Positions 8,984-16,282 of a stretch of DNA of 64,000 nucleotides are shown piece after piece (within the stretch, counting starts at the first letter, position 1; each line of letters starts with the position of its first letter). Origin of the DNA: Shewanella oneidensis MR-1 (GTDB lineage Bacteria; Pseudomonadota; Gammaproteobacteria; Enterobacterales; Shewanellaceae); NCBI RefSeq assembly GCF_000146165.2, contig NC_004347.2, forward strand, positions 3,650,821 through 3,714,820, in the 5' to 3' direction. The notes under the pieces were generated by a model. It was not told the origin of the DNA and ran no database searches. It saw only the letters and a list, made by a program, of their open reading frames with translations. The position numbers were made by a program, and so were the translations under genes.

Positions 8984-9046
8984 TACTTTTTGAAGCAATT
9001 TCTAATCAAACGTCATGATGAAGAAATGGCTGAAATTAAAACGAAA

Positions 9047-9077
9047 AATGGCTGTATTTTTCTTTTTAAATACAGCC
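9047..9077 (-). terminator. Rho-independent terminator after the hexosaminidase gene
   Basis: The arms GGCTGTATTT and AAATACAGCC enclose an 8-nt loop and are followed on the minus strand by ATTTTT. The hairpin lies ~15 bp after the stop of the hexosaminidase gene. Confidence 0.85.
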
Positions 9078-9091
9078 GTATACATAAAAAA

Positions 9092-11782
9092 TTAATTAAC
9101 GATTAAGCTTCTGCCTTTGCGGATACCATCAGCAGCAATAGCACGGATCTCAACGGGCGCAGTCACGGCCTGCCCAGCTTGATAAGCTTGCCATTGGCCA
9201 TTTGCTTGGCGGAACTCCATCTTAAGCCCTGGATACGCCACATTAGCGAACAGTTTGCCGCCTTGGATCTTGGCGCCAACCGTAGGAACACGATAATCAA
9301 TACCGGCCTTATCGAGTTTGATAAACTCTTTATGCCCTAAGGTATTGGCCATTTGTTGCCAAGATTGCGCCTGTGCGTCACGCATTGCCGCAGTAAAGTG
9401 CCCGGTGCTTTGGTTGTACAATGCACCTTGATATTGGTAAGGCACTTCCCACTCTGCTTGATGCCAAGCTCGCTCAGCCAGCATCAATAAACGAGGGAAA
9501 ATCATGTACTCCACGGTATCGTTGCTGCGAATGGTTTCACTCCACAACTGCCCCTGTAAACCAGCAAAGTTTTTACCTTGCTCCCGTGGTCCAGATTTTT
9601 TGCCTTTCTCGTCGGTTCTTGCCCTATCGTCGGCCTCGAAAGGCAGATTTTGCAAGTCGGTCCACTGCTCCGCATTCGCCACTAAGTTATCCGGCATAAA
9701 GCTAAACACTTTGTGCGCGTTGGTGGCGCGGCTGGCCCAATAATAGCCATGCTCTTTAGGATCGGCTTCGTAGGGAAAATCAAAATAAAGCACTTCAGGA
9801 TTCGAGAGTACTACATCCCAACCGTTGTTCACTTGCTGGTTTGCATGCTCATATCCTTTGTAGGCAATTACATCCCAAATATTGGATTGGACTTTAGCTG
9901 GCATATAGCTTGGGCGAACATGGCTCATGCCATCACTCCAACCTGCGGCTTCAATGCCTTTTTCTGCCAGTTGATTCGATATCCGCTCAATAAAGTAAGC
10001 GCCTAAATCCTCGATGGATTTCACTCCTTTATCGTTATTGGCCACAAAGGATAAACACTCAGGAGATTGCTTCCACGCTCCTGCGGTTTCGTCGGCGCCG
10101 ATATGGTATCGAGTTAATGGTTGCCCCGCGGCTTGGTGTAATTTGGCAATTTCATCAATCACTTTATCAACAAACTGATAGGTCGATTCCATACAGACGT
10201 TCAGGGTGTTGTCGTTGTAATACTGCACTGAAGAATACACAGTCGTATCAGCCGCATCCGACAATAAATAGGTTTTCGCCTCCGTAGGCTTGCCTTGGGC
10301 GAGTAATTTACGGTAACGCGCCTCCATGGATTTTATCGCCGCGCGGCTATGACCAGGCATATCCATCGAAGGGATCACTTGAATTTGGCGCGCATTGGCG
10401 TATTTGAGAATATCGATGTAGTCTTGTTTACTATAGAAACCATTAACACTCGACTCGGCAAAAGGACCACTACCAAGCTGCGGTAACAAGCAAGTATTCT
10501 CCTCAAGATCGTGACAACGCTTACTACCAATGTCGGTCAGCTCAGGCAGGCCATCAATCTCTAAGCGCCAACCTTCATCATCGGCCATATGCAGATGTAA
10601 TTTGTTGAGTTTGTAAGCCGCCATTTGATCAATCAGTGCAAAAATCATCGCCTTACTGTGGAAATTACGTGCCACATCGATATGCATACCGCGGAATGGA
10701 TATCTTGGGCTATCTTCAATTGTCATCGCATTTACGCGCAAATCCTGCACATCGATTAAACTGGTAAGCGATGATAACGCATAGGAAAATCCTGCCGCAT
10801 CACCTGCGGCAATCTTGATACCATCAGGTTTAATATCCAGCAGATAACTGCCCTCAGCGCCTTGGCGCCAGCTCAGTTTCATCACTAAGCCTTGTTCTGA
10901 CTCTTTAACGCCCAAACGTGCTAAGCGTTCAAGCGCAGCTGCAACTTGGTCGGTTTTAAAAGACTGTTTTTCAGCGGATGGACTGGACACTGACGCGACA
11001 TCCAATTTAATGCCAGAGGAGAGTGATACCACTTTATCATTGCTGTGGAGCACCACCGTTTTTGGCGTTGGAATAATCGTATTCACCGCTAAACTGGCAT
11101 CTTCACTGACATTTTGGTTATTGCTAAATAGCTGTGATGCGGTCGCAGGCGCCAATTTATCCGCATCAGTGCGGCTATACTGTTTCACCATATCGGTGAA
11201 CGGCTCGACATAGGGACGCACTTCCATTCGAGTCTCAGGATCTTGCTTCACTTGAGTGCTGGCAATCACCACTGGCGATAAATCCCCAGCAACAATGTAA
11301 TAGTTTGGCATGGCATCGGTTTCTGACAGTTGCCAAAGCTCACCACGGAACCTTAAGGTCTTTTTAACCCCTTTGCTAAAACCGCTGAATGCCTCGGTAG
11401 GCGCGATGCGATAGAGATCGCCCTTGATATGAGTGATAGAAAACTCTTTACCCTCAACAGATTGAACCGGGCGCATCTGGCTAAAATAAATCGCCCATTC
11501 CTTGCCAATGAGATCGACTTCAGGAACAAAATCAATTTCAGCCACAAAGCAGCGCCCCTCAGCGGCGGCCTTATCACAGTTATCGTCAGGTCGATTAGTG
11601 AGAACCCGGTAGGTAACGCCTAAATTATCCCCAAACTGCTGCAATTGCGCTTGGGTTAATAGCGCTGGCGTGGGTTGCTCAGCAGAGCTTGGCGCTGGCG
11701 TATTTACAGTTTTAGGCCCTTGGCTACAGGCACTTAAGCCTAATGCAAATAAAATGGCGGTGGCGGCAATCGTTTTACTCAT
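9092..11782 (-). CDS. hex: beta-N-acetylhexosaminidase, GH20 lipoprotein
   Basis: This large glycosidase (896 residues) removes GlcNAc from the non-reducing end of chitooligosaccharides. The N-terminus has a lipoprotein signal with lipobox LSAC (ATAILFALGLSACSQG), so the enzyme should be anchored in the periplasm or outer membrane. Next come a carbohydrate-binding-like N-terminal domain (about residues 40-200), a GH20b-type domain and the catalytic TIM barrel from about residue 370 (SPRYPFRGMHIDVARNFH). The catalytic Asp-Glu pair is in YHIGADETAGAWK. A small C-terminal domain follows the barrel (from about residue 830). The gene starts 28 bp after the chemoreceptor-like frame, so the two are likely one transcript. 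The length agrees with bacterial chitobiases. Confidence 0.93.
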   Translation of the reverse strand: MSKTIAATAILFALGLSACSQGPKTVNTPAPSSAEQPTPALLTQAQLQQFGDNLGVTYRVLTNRPDDNCDKAAAEGRCFVAEIDFVPEVDLIGKEWAIYFSQMRPVQSVEGKEFSITHIKGDLYRIAPTEAFSGFSKGVKKTLRFRGELWQLSETDAMPNYYIVAGDLSPVVIASTQVKQDPETRMEVRPYVEPFTDMVKQYSRTDADKLAPATASQLFSNNQNVSEDASLAVNTIIPTPKTVVLHSNDKVVSLSSGIKLDVASVSSPSAEKQSFKTDQVAAALERLARLGVKESEQGLVMKLSWRQGAEGSYLLDIKPDGIKIAAGDAAGFSYALSSLTSLIDVQDLRVNAMTIEDSPRYPFRGMHIDVARNFHSKAMIFALIDQMAAYKLNKLHLHMADDEGWRLEIDGLPELTDIGSKRCHDLEENTCLLPQLGSGPFAESSVNGFYSKQDYIDILKYANARQIQVIPSMDMPGHSRAAIKSMEARYRKLLAQGKPTEAKTYLLSDAADTTVYSSVQYYNDNTLNVCMESTYQFVDKVIDEIAKLHQAAGQPLTRYHIGADETAGAWKQSPECLSFVANNDKGVKSIEDLGAYFIERISNQLAEKGIEAAGWSDGMSHVRPSYMPAKVQSNIWDVIAYKGYEHANQQVNNGWDVVLSNPEVLYFDFPYEADPKEHGYYWASRATNAHKVFSFMPDNLVANAEQWTDLQNLPFEADDRARTDEKGKKSGPREQGKNFAGLQGQLWSETIRSNDTVEYMIFPRLLMLAERAWHQAEWEVPYQYQGALYNQSTGHFTAAMRDAQAQSWQQMANTLGHKEFIKLDKAGIDYRVPTVGAKIQGGKLFANVAYPGLKMEFRQANGQWQAYQAGQAVTAPVEIRAIAADGIRKGRSLIVN

Positions 11783-11810
11783 GATATTCCTTTTCTAGCT
11801 TCAGAAATGG

Positions 11811-12785
11811 CTACAATCTGAAGGAAGTTACTAACGCTCGCAGTCTTTCCCCTTGGTGAAACAGTCGCTCACTCGATTGCGCTAAGTGCTCACTATCGAG
11901 GGAGGCAGAACCTGAGACATTGGCAAGATCATTTAATGTACGAGAAATCGCTTCGGTGACACAGGTTTGCTCCTGCGCCGCATGGGAAACTTCGATATTC
12001 ATATTACTGATATTTGAGACTAAATCAGTCACTTTAGACAGCACAAGCTTAATTTCTTCCGAACGGTTGACCCCTTGATTTGATAAGGTTTGACTCGCTT
12101 GCATTACACTGTCGGTTTCGGCTACACGGCTTTGCACTTTTTGGATTTCACCCGTAGCCTGCTGCGTACGTATAGTATTAATAACGATGTCATTAGCACT
12201 GGCACTCAATTGACTGATGACTGTAACCGCGGCTTCGGTTTCTTTGAGCTGCGCAGGTACTTGATGATGATTGGTGTGAGATACAGCCCCAAACGACTTG
12301 GCAAACTTAGCCTCATCAGTTTTACGAATAATTAATAATCTGTTACCAAGCAATCCCTTAAACAGTGGGATCCGCACGGGGAACATGGTTTCCTCAAGCA
12401 CCTTGGAAGTCATGCTCCAAAATACGTCAACAGTGCCAGCAAGTGCTTCTTCCGCATTGCGTTTTGGCTTCATCTGTGTCGACATTTGCTCAACTTCATA
12501 TACTTTGCCAAAGCGGCGTAGCGCCTCTTTGAGTAGATTGAACAGCCAAGTTTGTTGAATCGTGGTCACGATTTTAGTGGGAGAAGCGCGGCTTGCAGAT
12601 AATATGTTAGCGTTTACTGCAGTGGACGGTACGTTAATAGCATAAGTCGCGGCAAAAGCGGGCGAGAGTAATCCGGCAAAAACAGGCATCACAAAAATGA
12701 CCCCAAACCTACCCATGCAGAGTGTAGTGCGCTGAATCTGGATATGAAATGCCATGCGCAGCATTGCAACCATTTGCTTGATCAT
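11811..12785 (-). CDS. degenerate chemoreceptor: partial solute-binding domain joined to an MCP signalling tail without its tip
   Basis: This uninterrupted frame of 324 codons has the architecture of a damaged gene. Residues ~1-45 hold a signal-like hydrophobic segment ending in SPAFA. Residues ~47-164 look like the front part of a periplasmic solute-binding domain (FPVRIPLFKGLLGNRLLIIR). From ~180 the sequence is methyl-accepting chemotaxis protein. SQLSASANDI is followed directly by RTQQATGEIQKV, although in intact receptors the ~35-40-residue hairpin tip that binds CheA and CheW lies between them. The C-terminal helix is largely complete. No HAMP domain or second membrane span is visible. 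The position, next to hex, is where Shewanella nag regulons carry a chemoreceptor. I infer two in-frame deletions and loss of signalling. The start ATG has AAGAGG 9 bp upstream, and a terminator at 12879 lies between it and the nearest NagR operator. Confidence 0.6.
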   Translation of the reverse strand: MIKQMVAMLRMAFHIQIQRTTLCMGRFGVIFVMPVFAGLLSPAFAATYAINVPSTAVNANILSASRASPTKIVTTIQQTWLFNLLKEALRRFGKVYEVEQMSTQMKPKRNAEEALAGTVDVFWSMTSKVLEETMFPVRIPLFKGLLGNRLLIIRKTDEAKFAKSFGAVSHTNHHQVPAQLKETEAAVTVISQLSASANDIVINTIRTQQATGEIQKVQSRVAETDSVMQASQTLSNQGVNRSEEIKLVLSKVTDLVSNISNMNIEVSHAAQEQTCVTEAISRTLNDLANVSGSASLDSEHLAQSSERLFHQGERLRALVTSFRL

Positions 12786-12878
12786 AAATCGCAGCCTCTT
12801 ATTACTGGATTATCCAGCGAGTTTTTTATTTATTAATGCCGCTAGCTTGTGCTAATCCCTACTGCCTTGTTCTAGCTA

Positions 12879-12913
12879 AAAAAATGGCTGGGCACTGCTT
12901 ACAGTACCCAGCC
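12879..12913 (-). terminator. strong Rho-independent terminator upstream of the degenerate chemoreceptor
   Basis: The arms GGCTGGGCACTG and CAGTACCCAGCC (one mismatch) enclose a 4-nt loop and are followed on the minus strand by seven T. It faces away from the NagR-type operator at 13059 and has no recognisable gene in front of it. Confidence 0.85.
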
Positions 12914-13058
12914 AACGCTAGTTTCTGGGGAGAGACTATAAAAAATGTTAAAGACAAACGTACCGCCGCCCGACCAGCAATACTTCTGCCAAACACATGA
13001 ATAAGGAGACCTCATCCTCTTCATGCAGACCTTACTAAACAACGAATCACACAAGCAG
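12914..13058 (-). other. gene-free interval between a NagR operator and a terminator; candidate small RNA or deletion scar
   Basis: This stretch of ~145 bp runs from a NagR-type operator (13059-13077) to a strong minus-strand terminator (12879-12913). The only reading frame of any size (63 codons, 12899-13090) starts upstream of the operator, resembles nothing I know and has no ribosome site. A transcript started near the operator would be about 150-180 nt. It could be a NagR-controlled small RNA. More likely, it is what remains after deletion of a nag-regulon gene whose promoter and terminator survived. Confidence 0.35.
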
Positions 13059-13077
13059 ATGACAGCGTTGTCATTCA
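13059..13077. promoter_or_regulatory. NagR-type operator between the chemoreceptor remnant and the TSUP pseudogene
   Basis: GATGACAGCGTTGTCATTC carries the full conserved core TGACAGCGTTGTCA shared with the site before nagK. It lies 274 bp upstream of the chemoreceptor frame, with a terminator in between. Confidence 0.82.
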
Positions 13078-13207
13078 TTAAATTACACAAGAAAGAACAG
13101 GATTTCTACATTTTTTTGACAATTATTATTGCCTTTTTAGAGAAAAAGGCATTTATTACTTAAATTTCATATATTTAGTTATCATTCTTTTATTTCCCCA
13201 ACTATAT

Positions 13208-13230
13208 AACAACGCTGTCAGTGACTGACA
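13208..13230. promoter_or_regulatory. NagR-type operator overlapping a second palindrome, upstream of the TSUP pseudogene
   Basis: AACAACGCTGTCAGTG resembles the NagR sites but is weaker on one arm (AACA for TGACA). Its right arm is part of a second, perfect inverted repeat, TGTCAGT-G-ACTGACA (13216-13230). The pair lies 47-69 bp before the start of the frameshifted TSUP gene on the plus strand. Confidence 0.6.
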
Positions 13231-13276
13231 ACATGAGCGCAACAATTCACATATCACACCCTGTCACCATTAAAAA

Positions 13277-13877
13277 ATGCTCTCATATATCCCGACCTTT
13301 AAACGTAAAAATACTTTTAGTGGCCAATATTATCGATCCTTAACGATACTGTTCCTTCTGTTAAGCGCATGGATAGTTTGGTTTATCCAATTCGCACAAC
13401 CATTTGATTTAATTAAAAAATATGGAAAGTTTGTATTTTTAGGGATAACAGGAGCTATCTTCGACAATTCAACGGGTGCGGGCGGAGGCGTTATTTTCAT
13501 CCCTGTGTTCTCTAGTTTAGATTTTACAGAAGCTCAAAGCGTTTCAACGTCTTTTATGATCCAATGTTTTGGCATGACTGCGGACGCGCTTTCATGGTCA
13601 AGATATTATCAACTGCATCATATGGATAAAACTTGGCATGGCTTTGTTCCAAGTATCTTGCTTTGTGCATGCTTTTCAGTACTTGGCCTTTGGAGCGCGA
13701 GTTATGGCAACTGTCTTCGCCGTCTTCACTCCATACCTGCTTTAGTCTTTTCTCTATCCCACTTGGGATCGCAATCATTTTCAGCAGTCAACGGCGTTAT
13801 TTTTCCCAGTCAAAACCTTAAAACTGTTTTTTGCAAGTTGGATTATTTTGACTGGGAGTGTGATGCTAGCAAACTAA
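13277..13877 (+). pseudogene. sulfite-exporter TauE/SafE (TSUP) family membrane protein, frameshifted
   Basis: The first ~140 codons encode a TSUP-like membrane protein: an N-terminal hydrophobic segment, then FLGITGAIFDNSTGAGGGVIFIPVFSSL, which matches the glycine-rich first TSUP repeat, and QSVSTSFMIQCFGM. The frame then goes wrong. The continuation LFSIPLGIAIIFSSQRRYF is in the next frame (about 13700-13820), and LFFASWIILTGSVMLAN is in the third frame up to a stop at 13875. All three frames are needed to rebuild the protein, so at least two indels have occurred, and the C-terminal half appears short for the family (usually 250 or more residues). A NagR-type operator upstream suggests the intact gene was part of the nag regulon. 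Confidence 0.75.
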
Positions 13878-13892
13878 ATAGCCCCAATTACA

Positions 13893-13925
13893 ATAGTTCG
13901 CTTTAATATTATTAAAACGAACTAT
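13893..13925. terminator. 33-nt near-perfect inverted repeat between convergent genes
   Basis: Two 16-nt arms with a single mismatch flank one central base (arms begin ATAGTTCGCTTTAATA and end CGAACTAT). It lies between the end of the TSUP pseudogene and the stop of the SapC-like gene. It may act as a bidirectional terminator, although neither side has a clear T run and the arms are AT-rich. Confidence 0.5.
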
Positions 13926-13937
13926 ATAAATTTGAGT

Positions 13938-14627
13938 TTATTTTTCCATCACTAAATCAATTAAACTTAATGAGCAAAGGTGCGCGTAAATAGCCGAATA
14001 GAAACCTCGTTTAGCAAAATCAAGCAATGTCGTATCGTCTAGCTGCTGCAGTTTGCCTTCATCTATTGTATATATTCCATCAATATTAGTTTTAGTGGCA
14101 TCAAGTGCAGTCACTGTTAATGTTCGTGTTTGTAACAGTCCATGATTGAGTAACACTTTGATAAAGTACTTTGTCATATCATGATAACTAGCCTGCAAAC
14201 TCGCCAATTCAAGTTTTTTTGATAAATAGGTCGTTTGTTTTCCTGAATCATCAAATAAACGATGCGCTTCATGTTCTGCCACAGATGAATTATTAATATC
14301 GATACCTAAGATAACTTTGTCGTTATCTACATAGCTCATTCCAAATGGATACAATTGAACTTGAATAGGTAAGTATCGAGATTGCCACTGGCCGTTTTTG
14401 AGTAACATATTGGTATTTGGCTTAAGTGCAGTAATCGCAATTGAGAGAAACTCACCAGTTTGAGCATTTTTTGTAAACACGATCGGAAAACTGGTCGCTG
14501 CAGACATAAACTCTTGAACCTGCAGAGGTAACATATGCATAGTCTCAAAAAGACTGTAATCAACCTGATCCCCAATCGCTAAATTTTTATGATTTGCATC
14601 ATTTAAAGGTACAAATTGTGTTTTCAT
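13938..14627 (-). CDS. SapC-family protein
   Basis: The protein has about 229 residues and no signal peptide. The N-terminal pattern FVPLNDANHKNLAI followed by LPLQVQEFMSAATSFPIVF, together with PFGMSYVDNDKVILGIDI, is typical of the SapC family (PF07277), named after a Campylobacter S-layer-associated gene but functionally unproven. Such genes repeatedly sit beside TonB receptors and halogenase-like genes in carbohydrate regulons of Shewanella, Alteromonas and Caulobacter. The ATG at 14627 has AAGGAAAA directly upstream and is preferred over an extension to 14690 that would overlap the halogenase-like gene. The 35-bp gap to the halogenase-like stop indicates one operon. Confidence 0.8.
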   Translation of the reverse strand: MKTQFVPLNDANHKNLAIGDQVDYSLFETMHMLPLQVQEFMSAATSFPIVFTKNAQTGEFLSIAITALKPNTNMLLKNGQWQSRYLPIQVQLYPFGMSYVDNDKVILGIDINNSSVAEHEAHRLFDDSGKQTTYLSKKLELASLQASYHDMTKYFIKVLLNHGLLQTRTLTVTALDATKTNIDGIYTIDEGKLQQLDDTTLLDFAKRGFYSAIYAHLCSLSLIDLVMEK

Positions 14628-14662
14628 TTTATTTTTCCTTTTTACACACCAAAGTAAAGCGC

Positions 14663-16186
14663 TTAGATAGGTTGCAAACCATAAGTACAAATTTTATCAA
14701 TCAATTCTCTATGTTCAGGTAACCCCTCTAACATCTGACGCTTCACATTCGACATGTTACTCATATAAGCATTCAAATTAGCTTTTGCGACTAAACCTCT
14801 ATCATGCGGTTGAGTCGGGTATTTCATCCCATAAAGAACATATAAATAATTGTCTAAGTTGAACACCTCAAACTTTGAGGGAAAATCCTCTGCAATAGGG
14901 CTAAATGACTTCCACATGTTAAGTCGCTCTTTTAACGGCTCAGAAATTGTCTCTTCACGCTGATTATCAAGCCAAAATGCCGAGTCAGTTCTATCTGACA
15001 AACAATAATGCAATTTGGCAAACTCAACGACCCGCTCCCATGCATAGCCCACGGTATCATTAAACCGCTTTGCCAAATAATCAACATCATCTATATTCGC
15101 AGGGAAACGTTCAGCAAGAAATCGAGCAGAAAAGTCCGTTAATAAAATAGAAGTCGCTTCTATGGGCTCTAAAAAGCCCTGCGCCAGCCCTAATGCAACG
15201 CAGTTTTTGACCCAAAATTGCTGACGATAGCCGACAGTCATTGGGATTTTACGATGGGGAATATCGGCAAGTTTACCACCAAGATAATGGTCAAACTTTC
15301 GCTCAGCTTCAGCTTGATTCATATGCGCTGATGAATATACAAATCCTGTACCGCGGCGCTGGGTAAGTGCAATATCCCAAATCCATCCCGCTTGATGGGC
15401 AGTTGCTTTGGTATAAGGGGGAATAACATCAGCAGGCTGGGTCGGAATTTGCGCGACTAATGCCGTATCAATAAAAAGTTGCTGCGCTTTACTGATAAAT
15501 GGCACTTTTAATGCCTTGGCTAACAAAATAGATTCAAAGCCACTGCAATCAATATAGAAATCAAAAGATAGATTCCCCTGCTCAGTCTGCAATGACTCGA
15601 TAGCGCCATCTACACCTAAACACACGTCGTGTACTGTCGTTAAAATATGCTCTACATTAAATTTCTCAATGGCATTTTTAGCAAGTAATTTAGCAAACTT
15701 TGCCGCATTGAGGTGATAGGCATAGCCTAAAACACCAGCATATTCTGGCGTAGTAATGAGCTTTGGTGCTTTAGCAACTTCGCAAGCTAAATGCTGTGTG
15801 GAAACAAAATCGGCAAAATGTCCGCTTTGTTCGGCCAACCAAGCCGATACTGCGTCACCTTGGTGTAAATTAATGATATCGAATAGATGATGATAAAAAT
15901 TATGCTTACCGTGACGGGTTTTATCTAACCAGTTCACAAATTTAATCGACTGTTTAAACGTAACATCGCAGGTGCGAATAAACTCTGACTCACTGATACC
16001 AAAACTCTGTAATGATTTTCTAATCGAAGGCACTGTACCTTCCCCGACACCAATAATAGGAATATCAGGAGATTCAATCACTGAAATAGATAACCCTGAA
16101 CGCCCCTTCAACGCTCGGCCTAAATGGTTCGCCGCTAACCAACCTGAAGTACCGCCACCTATAATAGCTATTTTTCTGATTGTCAT
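14663..16186 (-). CDS. tryptophan halogenase-like flavoprotein of the nag regulon
   Basis: This protein of 507 residues has the fold of flavin-dependent tryptophan halogenases. The FAD-binding loop is IAIIGGGTSGWLAANHLGRA at the N-terminus. GVGEGTVPSIR follows, and the lysine equivalent to the catalytic one is Lys78 in VTFKQSIKFVNW. The glutamate-serine region is in GFLEPIEATSI. The WxWxIP signature appears as GWIWDIALTQRRG, with alanine instead of proline. Genes of this type often accompany TonB receptors for glycans, and no chlorinated product is known for them, so the real reaction is open. The start ATG has TAGAGG 6 bp upstream. A hairpin with a T run lies between this gene and the upstream receptor gene. 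Confidence 0.85.
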   Translation of the reverse strand: MTIRKIAIIGGGTSGWLAANHLGRALKGRSGLSISVIESPDIPIIGVGEGTVPSIRKSLQSFGISESEFIRTCDVTFKQSIKFVNWLDKTRHGKHNFYHHLFDIINLHQGDAVSAWLAEQSGHFADFVSTQHLACEVAKAPKLITTPEYAGVLGYAYHLNAAKFAKLLAKNAIEKFNVEHILTTVHDVCLGVDGAIESLQTEQGNLSFDFYIDCSGFESILLAKALKVPFISKAQQLFIDTALVAQIPTQPADVIPPYTKATAHQAGWIWDIALTQRRGTGFVYSSAHMNQAEAERKFDHYLGGKLADIPHRKIPMTVGYRQQFWVKNCVALGLAQGFLEPIEATSILLTDFSARFLAERFPANIDDVDYLAKRFNDTVGYAWERVVEFAKLHYCLSDRTDSAFWLDNQREETISEPLKERLNMWKSFSPIAEDFPSKFEVFNLDNYLYVLYGMKYPTQPHDRGLVAKANLNAYMSNMSNVKRQMLEGLPEHRELIDKICTYGLQPI

Positions 16187-16239
16187 AACGAGCCTCTAAT
16201 TTGGAGAAACCTAAGTTTATTATTAAAGTTATTGATAAT

Positions 16240-16267
16240 AAAAAGCCTAGCGAATGCTAGGCTTTTT
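16240..16267 (-). terminator. terminator/attenuator between the TonB receptor and halogenase-like genes
   Basis: The arms AAAAAGCCTAGC and GCTAGGCTTTTT form a perfect 12-bp stem with a GAAT loop and a T run on both strands. It lies 15 bp past the receptor stop. The receptor is probably expressed far more strongly than the halogenase-like and SapC genes, which depend on read-through. Confidence 0.88.
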
Positions 16268-16282
16268 CGTGACAGAATTAAA

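Noticed and set aside
12899..13090. 63-codon reading frame on the minus strand in the nag intergenic region
   Set aside because: It has no ribosome site, runs through the NagR operator and the terminator stem, and has an unlikely composition with many Cys and Trp. It is probably chance.
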